Source of the DNA: Branchiostoma floridae
Taxonomy: Eukaryota > Chordata > Leptocardii > Amphioxiformes > Branchiostomatidae
Direction of reading: 5' to 3'
DNA length: 64,000 nucleotides
NCBI RefSeq assembly: GCF_000003815.2
Contig: NC_049982.1
Span: 8,242,542-8,306,541 of the forward strand
Shown here: piece by piece, positions 55,601 through 64,000 of the stretch
Layout: every line of letters begins with the position of its first letter
How positions within the stretch are numbered: position 1 is the stretch's first letter
Translations under genes and position numbers: made by a program
Notes under the pieces: model-generated
The model's database searches: none
What the model was told of the DNA's origin: nothing
What the model saw: only the letters and a program-made list of their open reading frames with translations

Positions 55601-57494
55601 GTCTATCATCACAGTCGGAAAGCGATACATCTCTTTCTTCACGTTTATAATTCTCTCTGTTATCTGATACCCTTCGAACTTGCCAATGTCTTGGCGAAGT
55701 TGTACCTGACCTTGTTTGATGGCTGCAGACATGTTTTCTGTTGGACTCAATTGAGCAAATCTTGCCTCCATGGAACACTGATACTCTTCTACCAGTGTCT
55801 GACTTCCATTTAGAAGGCACGCGTTCCTTAGGACTGAGGCCAAGTTGTACCCCTCTGCCAAGGAGATGTCCTCCTGTTGATACTTCGCCATGTTTGCAGG
55901 AGTGTCGATGAGTTCAACTTTAGGTTTGTGCAGTGTTTTGTCTCTACCCAGTGGGGTTTTGCTTGCCCATGGCATGGACCCATCAAACGACATCCCCCGT
56001 GGGGTTATGTCGTCATAGAACCAGTTGTCATCAGGATTTGACGATGTAAAGTCATTTAGCGACTTGATAGCCATGGCTGGGAGGATGGTTTCCCCGAGGT
56101 TGATAACTTTGATGTGCAGAAGATTTGTGAGGTTTCTGAAATATTGTTTGTTCGCATCACTATCTTTGCCCTCTTCAATCAGAATTGCAAACTCCAGATC
56201 AGAATACGGAGTGACGAGCTGTGTGGCCTGTGAACCTAGACCTATAACAGCATATGGACAAGGAGTGGGGCCTAGTACATCAATACACTTAAATAACATG
56301 GTCTGTAGCAACTGTTTTCTATCTTCAGCTATCTTAGCAAACATCGCCCTGACTGCATCTGCCCTTTGACTTTCGAACTCTCTGACCTTAATATCATCAT
56401 CATCAGTGTCATAATTTTCAGGATCGAACTCTTCATCTATAGTTTTCAGTTCCGTCTCTACCCAGGCACGGTGCGTGTACAGGAGCTCTCTGTGTTTCTT
56501 GCCGTCTAACTCATATGGACTTGGCTCTGAAGGGTGGTCTGTGAATGTTTGAATGAAACATCCTTCTACCTCTTTGATAAACTTCAGAAGGGTACCCTTT
56601 GTCGACTCACTATCTGACCTGACCAGAGCTGCATTGTACAGAGCTACAGCCTTTGTGAAGTCTCTTCCATCCCCTCCCTGTCTTCCACGTTCCTTGTAGA
56701 CGTCTCCGAGTTTCTGAAGACCTTCTGCCTCTTTGCTCAGACGTAGTGGCCAGGATGTGCCGGTGCTCCCTACATTGAGGAATAATTCAAATCCGCTTCA
56801 TTTTAGTTTGTGTTCACCATGTTATATATGCATTTAAGGGCAATTTGATACTCTCCATGGGATATATTTTTGGTGTATAACAATATTCATAACAGTTATG
56901 ACAAAAGGTTTCGTTGTTCACTGGCAATGCAATCACCAGATTTACTGCAGTTTGGCAACTTCACAGCCAGACTTATGTAATTCCCCTTTCTCCCTGAAAT
57001 TCACAAATGGCCAGAAGGAAATAGAGTAATTGTTTTTCAATTAGGTTTCAAAGGCATGCTGACCGGTTTTCGCCTACGATTCATGATTAATTCAATGTAT
57101 AACTATACAATAGTATACCCACTGTGGAAGATCTTCAACCCGGCTGCGAAGTGGTGTTCAGCAGTTTGCAAGTCTCCGTCTTGTAGAGCATCATCTCCTT
57201 TTTTGAAGAAGCTATGGCACGTCCTAGACATAGCATAAGGAATCTCTTTAGTATTACGAAATATGATCCGTCAACTAAGGATTCAACAATAAAAAGCACC
57301 TCCAGTACACACTTTGATGGTGATCATTACTTAGTGAATAGTTGTATGTATTTTCACTTTCACAACCACACACACACACATATGGGGTTACAAAACATTA
57401 TGATACATGCTGATACCACCTGGTAACATGAACAGTAAGGTTGACATTACCTTTCTTTGTCGTCCACAGTGAATAGCTCTGTCGAGTCCATCAT
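52658..57494 (-). CDS. nucleotidyltransferase-like domain plus 18-TPR protein (1,418 aa, 3 coding exons)
   Basis: Coding exons: 57451-57494, 57123-57223 and 52658-56769. Phases fit at both GT-AG joins (AG|G and A|GG, both Arg). The start MMDSTELFTVDDKER leads into FFKKGDDALQDGDLQTAEHH, a lone TPR-like hairpin at about 20-46. Residues about 220-250 read IGLGSQATQLVTPYSDLEFA, the G-S...D-x-E pattern of nucleotidyltransferase folds (GlnD/DUF294-like, D239 and E241). From about 597 to 1387 there are 18 consecutive 44-residue repeats of kinesin-light-chain type, with the theme LxxLGxxWxxxGxYxxAIxY and YYEQALEM...LYG. The last exon is 4.1 kb and holds the NT-like domain and all 18 repeats. No membrane segment is seen. 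Function is unknown: scaffold-like by its TPRs. I see no clear third catalytic carboxylate, so activity is doubtful. Confidence 0.85.
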
Positions 57495-58156
57495 GCACGG
57501 AGGTTTTGATGAATGTAGTTGACAGGAAAATACGTCTTATCCCCTTGTTATAACACAATTGTAGTTAAGTAAAAATAACATTCTAGTAAAAGTACATTAC
57601 ATCAAGACTCATGAGATTTTTATTTAGACTAAGAATTAATGTGATACACTTTGGGTACTGACATCCACCCACTACCTCAATACCGACATGTTTACTGGAA
57701 TTTCTCAAGTAATACTGATTCAGCAAAGAAGTAGTCCATCAATTTTCCCAGTTGCATATCCATCTTATAGATTAGCTTTGCCAATAATGCTGTGTAACTT
57801 GCGACTAATGCTTTTTTTTATCTCCCTTGTCATTTAAAAAAGAAATATCGCAAAAGATATCACACTGCGAAAGAAACACCGAGAACCGACTCGAAAGGGG
57901 CTTCTAAAATTCAGCAAGGAAGAGACTCGACACATCCTTCCGTTTTTTTCCCTTCATACACCAGCTGTTGACTCTCTTTTTCTCAGTAATGAGTTAAAAG
58001 AGGAACTTATGACGCACGGTTACTTTCGTTTCCGCTTCAAACAGCTGAAACCGTCTCAGCTCTGGGAGTCCAGTGCTGACAACCACTCGCGCACTGGCCA
58101 CCCAGTATGAGAAAGGGACCCGTGACTTTTGTATACATTTGTATTTGTAATATTTA

Positions 58157-58157
<1 letters not shown>

Positions 58158-58233
<76 letters not shown>

Positions 58234-58329
58234 GAGATAGATAGATAGATAGATAGATAGATGGATCGATAGAGATAGATAGAGAGAGAGAGAGAGAGAT
58301 AAAGAGAGAGAGAGAGAGAGAGAGAGAGA
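58158..58329. repeat. compound microsatellite (TA)n-(GATA)n-(GA)n
   Basis: About 70 bp of alternating TA (58158-58228) runs into GATA repeats (58230-58262), then GA repeats (about 58279-58329). The TA part is self-complementary and likely to be length-variable. Confidence 0.95.
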
Positions 58330-59518
58330 CGTGTACGGAACATGACTTTCGGTTCACACAATTCTGCTGTGCTGACCGAACGAAACTGGGTTTACATACG
58401 AATCCCCTTCAACGTTTAGCTGTCAATTTGGCCCTTCATCTTTCCGTCCTTTCCTCACTTAAGATTCCTCATGTACATGTGCCAGTTTAAAATGAGAAAG
58501 TGAAATATTTCTGCACATTATCTACAGCACACTCATGACAAGGAAACTGGCGTCCACACCCACGGGGAAATGTCCTGATGATGGGAAAATTCGTGACAGG
58601 GAAAGTCTAACCGACTAGAAATCGACTTCAGAACCCCTTACTATGCCTCATCATGATTTTGATGGCCAATCCTCCAAAAGAACAAACATACCTGTTCGGT
58701 CCGCGTCCGCGTCCGTCGAGTCTCACCGCCTGTCTGGCAAACACGGAAGTGCTTTCGGTTTCAATATTTCGCAACTTCTGTGCGTCCTTTGACCTCTATT
58801 ATTTGCCAGGATGCGCATTGTTTACCATGCTCCACCATGTGAAACATCAATGTATTACACCTTCATCAACGAACCAGGGTAAAAGAAAATAAACTCTATT
58901 TTAAATGGGCACATCGGAGAAACGATTCCTTAGAGATTATAAGGAATTTAAGTATTGCAGTGGTCCAACTGGCGAGCTTTGAAAAAATTCCTATCACCAT
59001 CACCGCACTACGGGATTTACAGGCAAACGATCTTTTAACTCCTGACACCAAACGCAGTTCAGCACTGTTGGGAACTATATTTCAAAGAAATTATCTTGGT
59101 TTTTGTGAGTTTGGTTCTATTGTCAGGTAAGCAGAGATATTCGATTTCTCAGTGACATATCATCAAAGGGTCATGAGCGCCAGAGCGATTTTCATCTCCA
59201 CGCCAGGACATACAAGGTACTAGCTGCAATAAGCGTGCAAATATATATATTCACTGTCGGCAGGGCATCGCGTGAATCCTGGCGCCATTGCAAACATTTG
59301 ACGATGGCTCACTTCTGTGTAGCAACCAAGTTGAATATTTCAATACCACACTGACAACATGTGTTTTAATGACACACGGGTGCTTCGTAATTGTTTAAAA
59401 TGGTAACACGGTTCCGCACTAAGCCATGGTGCTGAATTGCTTTCTACGGTTGGGGTTATCTGCTAAAAGCTTCTTGCTCAGTAGGACTATATAACTCAAT
59501 GCGATCTCATATATATAA

Positions 59519-59600
59519 TCTCTCTTTCTCTCTCCCTCCCCCCCTCTCTCTCTCCCTTCCTTCCTCTCTCTCTCTCTCTCTCTCTCCCTCTCTCTCTCGT
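59519..59600. repeat. CT-rich simple repeat
   Basis: Runs of CT with CCCTC and TTCC interruptions, about 80 bp, strongly strand-asymmetric. A homopurine/homopyrimidine tract. Confidence 0.9.
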
Positions 59601-60280
59601 ATATAGCGCGCCATTTACCTGTAATTGTAGCTATTGAATGAAAAAGAGGATCCGCACACACTTTCCATACAACCTGAGGTATGCGTCATAAGAGTTTATT
59701 ACTAATCTTTAGATTCAAGCATGGTCTGTTATATATGTACTAAAAATTCTGTGTGGAACTCGTTACCTTGTACGTAGCGTCTTCGTGTCAGTGCGTCAAT
59801 AAGAAGCTTGATAATTGCAGATTACTTCTTTTAAGCAATACGCAATTGCAAATAGCAGAGGTCAACCTCAAACAAACCGCAAACACTTACGAAACGAAAT
59901 AACTTCTGAAAAGACACTGGAGCCGCATGTAGACATGTGGACACGGTTGGTCTAAGGTTGTCCACTACTATTTGCCTACGTACTTTTAAGCAATTAAAAT
60001 ACAATCGCAATACACTTTGCTATTAACCTAGTATATATATATAGAGAGAGAGAAAAATAAATTTGCAATTGTCATTACCCTGGCATGTAGCTAGGACAGT
60101 TAACTGAGTCGTGCGGAATGCACAGATTTCAGATGTTTAACTTATAACTACTATAGATAATAGACATGCAGTACACATCGTTCTGGGGGGTAATGTAGGA
60201 GCGTGATTTTTAACACCAGACCACACCACACCATCATTCGAAGCAAAGACACAGCAGCAATTCAGTGATCCTGAATCTTG

Positions 60281-60286
60281 TTTATT
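60281..60286 (-). terminator. candidate poly(A) signal of the carboxylesterase gene
   Basis: TTTATT on + is AATAAA on the minus strand, about 510 bp past the stop codon at 60797. It would give a 3' UTR of ordinary length. Confidence 0.5.
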
Positions 60287-60796
60287 TTACATACGATTGA
60301 GATATAACATCATAAAAGAATTCGTGCTCTGTATTTCAACACCTTTTGATTGACAAGTTTTCTACGTCATTTAATCTTCATACTGGCAACATGTCATAAA
60401 CACAGATATCACTTACTGGTATCTTACCGGAGAAAATTAACATTCCTATGTACTACCAAAAAATATATTTACGTGCTTGAATTCTACGTAAAATTAACAC
60501 AATGACATTTCATCTCAAAGATGCCTCATCATACATACAAATCTACTTCAATTGTACAAAAAAGGCGAAGAAAACGGTCAGAGACTGAGGACGAGGCATG
60601 GCTGTCTGTTGTTTAATATGAGAGCCAAATTGCTCTACCTATAACCTCCTTGCTCGTACAAAGCAAATTTTAAGTAATTTAAGTACCATTCAAGTTGACT
60701 TATTATTAGATATACCATTATCGTATGAAAAACAATTTAATCACATATTAGTGATTCTGTCAATATCGATCCATGGAAACTTTACTTTTTCCAATT

Positions 60797-62488
60797 TTAA
60801 TTTGTTCCTGTGTAGATATTTTCCTTATCCCAGAAGTCACACTTTTCTTTATTGTAGTCCTGAACTATAACGTTCTGAGGAGTGGTGAAATTCATGTTGG
60901 GGAACTGGTTTCCTCCGTTGTACTTGGGCCAGTTTAAAGGTGTTTTCAGGACATTGCCCGTGGTGTAGACGTAAGGACTAGGTTTGTTCGGGTCGCCCGT
61001 GTGTGCGAAGTTACCGTAGTGGTACGCCATGGTGTCAGCCATGACCTGTTCGTCAGTGGTGAAGGTCAAGTTGATCAGCTTTGGTGTTTGAAACACAAAG
61101 GGGATGTCCTCACCATGACAGACATGGCCCAGGCAGAAGGGCTGTTCGAGCCAGAACGTCTTAAAAGAGCTCGAGAAAGTATGATCAAAGACGTAAAGCC
61201 AGACGTCATTTTCAGCACTTTGGACCGAGTTTCGGATTACATTTCGGGTTGAACATTCAAAAACCCAGTCTGTCACGGCTCGAGACAGAAACGGACGATA
61301 GTCTGATGTCTGTGGCGGGTTATACTCACGAAGAGCTGCCGGTCCTTTTCCATGGAGGAAGGCCAAAGCAGCTCCATCTAATTCAACTTTAGACATGGGC
61401 TTACTAAGGGCAGAATAAATGAACAGAATAGCTTCATCCAACACAGTGCCTATAATAAACGGCTTTCCTTGAAACTGTCCGTTTGTAAAACTATCTACAG
61501 TTTGTCTGGGCAACACGTCACCATCTACTGTGGGACCCCACTGAAGAAAGAGCTCGAGAAGCCGAAAGGGGTTAGCGATGTAGTCGTCCACTTTGTCTTG
61601 AGCCTGAAGAATCTCATCAGCTGACTTGGAGCGAAGACACTTCATGTCCCCGACAGAGCAGTTTGCGAACTTGGTAAAGTCGTTCCCGAGACGAATCGCC
61701 TCTACCTGAGTCTTGTGAGTGATGGAGAACGGTACACTCAGCATGATGGCCTGATGGAACAAGTCTGCAGCTCTACTGGATGTCAGGAGAACTGCGACCG
61801 AGTCGGACCCGGCGCTCTGTCCGAAAATGGTTACTTTATCTTTGTCACCGCCAAAGTCAGCGATGTTATGCTGGACCCATTTTAGTGCCTCAATCTGATC
61901 TAGTGTCCCATAATTGCCCCTAGCATCATCATCCCCTTCACCGGTTACAAGGTAGCCGAAAGCCGCCAGTCTGTAGTTGGTCGTCACGACGATAGTTGAG
62001 GTTTTGTTGGCCAAAATCCGCCCATCATAAATTAAAGCAGCACCAGTGCCTGAGTTATACGTTCCGCCATGAAAATAACACATGACAGGCAGCCTGGCAG
62101 TAGAGTTCAGAACGGATCTGGGCACGAAAACGTTAAGATACAGGCAGTCTTCACTCTGTGTTCTAGCCTTGTCGCGATTAAAGATGTGCTGATAGTCGTT
62201 AGAGTCCGGCTCACACCCTCCTTGTCGGCACGCCGGGCCCGGCACGGTGCCGTCGCGGACGTCAGGCGCCCAGGACTTGTTGTACGCCCGAGGAGGCTTC
62301 CAGCGCAGCTCGCCTACCGGTGGAACCCCGAACGGGAGCCCGAGGAAGATGGTCCCTTCCTCCACGTACATCCCTCGCACGTCTCCGTACTGGGTTCGAA
62401 CGATTGGACCGTCCGGAAGCCGAGTTGCGTGCCCGACGAGAACAAGGGCCGCGAAGACCAAGAGCTGAGAGAACGTTGTTGTCGCCAT
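60797..62488 (-). CDS. secreted type B carboxylesterase (563 aa, intronless)
   Basis: Alpha/beta-hydrolase of the carboxylesterase/cholinesterase family that hydrolyses carboxylic esters. An N-terminal signal peptide (about 1-21, LLVFAALVLVGHA) predicts secretion or entry to the ER. Seen: oxyanion-hole HGG (140-142), signature EDCLYLNV (113-120), nucleophile Ser225 in GQSAG (223-227), acid Glu352 in GTVLDEAI, and base His458 in CHGEDIPFVF. The triad is complete. Several NxS/T sites fit a secreted glycoprotein. Length is normal for the family, and the protein ends at TGTN with no membrane anchor or ER-retention tail. The whole gene is a single exon, unusual for the family in animals. It is not acetylcholinesterase: the aromatic-gorge pattern is not apparent. 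Start: first Met before the signal peptide; no upstream frame extension is supported. Confidence 0.93.
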   Translation of the reverse strand: MATTTFSQLLVFAALVLVGHATRLPDGPIVRTQYGDVRGMYVEEGTIFLGLPFGVPPVGELRWKPPRAYNKSWAPDVRDGTVPGPACRQGGCEPDSNDYQHIFNRDKARTQSEDCLYLNVFVPRSVLNSTARLPVMCYFHGGTYNSGTGAALIYDGRILANKTSTIVVTTNYRLAAFGYLVTGEGDDDARGNYGTLDQIEALKWVQHNIADFGGDKDKVTIFGQSAGSDSVAVLLTSSRAADLFHQAIMLSVPFSITHKTQVEAIRLGNDFTKFANCSVGDMKCLRSKSADEILQAQDKVDDYIANPFRLLELFLQWGPTVDGDVLPRQTVDSFTNGQFQGKPFIIGTVLDEAILFIYSALSKPMSKVELDGAALAFLHGKGPAALREYNPPQTSDYRPFLSRAVTDWVFECSTRNVIRNSVQSAENDVWLYVFDHTFSSSFKTFWLEQPFCLGHVCHGEDIPFVFQTPKLINLTFTTDEQVMADTMAYHYGNFAHTGDPNKPSPYVYTTGNVLKTPLNWPKYNGGNQFPNMNFTTPQNVIVQDYNKEKCDFWDKENIYTGTN

Positions 62489-64000
62489 ATCTAGATGACG
62501 CTCAAGCTTGACTGGATGCTAAAGTAAGGTGACTTCTTAATTTTCAATTTGTTGTTATCTTGCCTGGGTACCCTTTGGACCCGTTTTCAATGTTTGGCAC
62601 TTTTATCTATGTTGGCTCATTGACATAAAGAATACCATTAGAGAAGCACACAAATCATCTTATCCACAACATCAGATGATCTTACAAGGGCATTACAGTC
62701 GTTTTAATTTGCGGCTGTGCCGCCGGCTTTTTTAAAAACAAAATTGTTGAACCCTTGTGTCTTCCTAAGTTGCAACTTTTCCCTTTACGACCTTGCTTTT
62801 CTAGTAAAATTCATATTTCTGAAGACTTTCCTTCATCGTTTATGTTTCCTACGTTGACGGTGCACACCCCGGTTTATTTGGGGTCTCAAATCGAGGCTGC
62901 GCACCCTCAAGTCGAGAGGCCGTCTCTTCAAGAAAATAAATCTAAAGCACAAAAGTCGTATATGGGAATGAAGGGTATTACTCCAGCTTTAAGAACAGCC
63001 GGGTTTCAGTTTCTTCACTCTCTCCACTTGTCGTAATTTTTGGGGGAGAAAAGTTTTTTTCACGTAAAAAAGTATGCAAAAAAAGGGTGAATTTTGGCGT
63101 GGAAATAAACCCATCACCTATATTTTAGTCATGCAAATGACTGATATTGTCGGAAAGAGAATACAACTAGGATTAATCAGGCAAAAAATAAAGAAAATCG
63201 TAACACTGAGATTTTTACAATAACCCGACGCGCGAGGCATAGCAACACGGCTAACAGAACGCATATAGACGGTGAATCTGGGTCAACGGGCGAATCACTT
63301 CCAACGCGTAGACTTACAAGGAAGTGAACCTCGGGCCCAAAACCAATTTGCACCAAAAACACATCACTTCTTGCGCTTTTTAGCCATGCCAGTATTAAAT
63401 GACACTAGTACTTCGCAGCAGATTATGAGAAATTTGAGCTCAAACCTAGTCCCTCGAGACCCTTTCGTCACATTTTTCTCGCCCCCTGTCGCGGAAGAAT
63501 TGGTGTATGCACCGTTGAAGGCGAAAACACTTAGTTCAATGCATAAACAATCGACAGGCGACAAGTTTTAAATTCCTTGGAAACAACGGTCGTAATTGCT
63601 TATTATCATCGTTTTATTCGCATAGGACTAAACATCATTGGAATAAATATCATAGAAGTGCATTACATTTACGGGGAGTGGTTTGAGCAAGGTTTGGGAG
63701 GAGAGTACACCCTGACATTTTATACCAAAGTAATATTACTACAATAACAAAGATGCTTTGAATTCGCCAGAGTGGAGTTCATAAAAATATCAAATGATGT
63801 CCATAAACAAGCATACTTCGCTATTACTGGTACATCAAAAGTGTGCATTTGTCTGTATGAGACAAAACAACTTCTAGACTCAAGTTGATGATCTCGGCCA
63901 ACCATCCATTCAGGCAAGCTATTCATCGCGTATTTTTTTTTCATCACAGTAGACGTCAGTAAACCAAATTAAGTTAATGCATCGACGTCGTCGGGCGATA
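62489..64000. other. upstream of the carboxylesterase gene, nothing recognised
   Basis: Short open frames at 62755-63036 and 63272-63571 on + show no domain and have no splice context. A poly-A-rich stretch at about 63040-63090 and an inverted GGGTGA/TCACCC-free AT-rich block carry no identifiable element. The esterase promoter should lie just above 62488. Confidence 0.4.

Larger units (their letters stand above)
57495..60280. other. intergenic region between the TPR and esterase genes
   Basis: No gene is recognised. It holds a compound microsatellite (58158-58329) and a pyrimidine tract (59519-59600). The promoter of the TPR gene should lie just above 57494, but no clear element is seen. 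Short frames here are microsatellite translations or unsupported. Confidence 0.5.

Noticed and set aside
53344-56369. Several + strand frames of 60-114 codons
   Set aside because: They are antisense shadows of the large TPR exon.
58056-58361. Long minus-strand open frames rich in Ser-Leu and Tyr-Ile
   Set aside because: They are translations of the (TA)n/(GATA)n/(GA)n microsatellite.

Overview
The window looks like a stretch of an invertebrate chordate genome, most probably a lancelet (Branchiostoma). The reasons are intron-rich animal genes with standard GT-AG introns, a PRMT1 protein very close to the vertebrate one, two tetraspanins, a very large TPR protein in one long exon, and many short inverted-repeat transposons. 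The species is inferred from the sequence and was not checked against a database.

Layout: (1) 2.2-13.8 kb, + strand: a tetraspanin gene of seven coding exons (258 aa, TSPAN18/TSPAN9-like), with a 2,040-bp hAT-like transposon in its fourth coding intron. (2) 14.4-33.6 kb, - strand: PRMT1, the main type I protein arginine methyltransferase, with ten coding exon positions and 361 or 362 aa. Its 3' end converges on the tetraspanin. (3) 34-52.6 kb, + strand: a second tetraspanin of the CD151/TSPAN11 type, with two alternative last exons. Its promoter is probably shared head-to-head with PRMT1. (4) 52.7-57.5 kb, - strand: a 1,418-aa protein with a nucleotidyltransferase-like domain followed by 18 kinesin-light-chain-type TPRs. 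(5) 60.8-62.5 kb, - strand: an intronless secreted carboxylesterase with a complete catalytic triad. The remainder is intron, UTR, intergenic DNA and repeats.

The main finding is in PRMT1. The exon that encodes most of the dimerisation arm is present as two adjacent versions, 18206-18321 and 18030-18148. Both have intact splice sites and reading frames. They are separated by only 57 nt, and neither length is a multiple of three, so including both exons, or neither, breaks the frame. This fits mutually exclusive splicing that would swap the dimer interface of the enzyme. Related duplications lie nearby: decayed copies of the head of PRMT1 exon 3 in intron 2, and three exact 49-bp copies of a splice acceptor plus exon head in the CD151-like gene.

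The two tetraspanins are membrane organisers, and PRMT1 methylates nuclear and cytoplasmic proteins; nothing in the sequence suggests that they form one pathway. Their linkage does resemble the human TSPAN9-PRMT8 neighbourhood and may be an ancient chordate arrangement.
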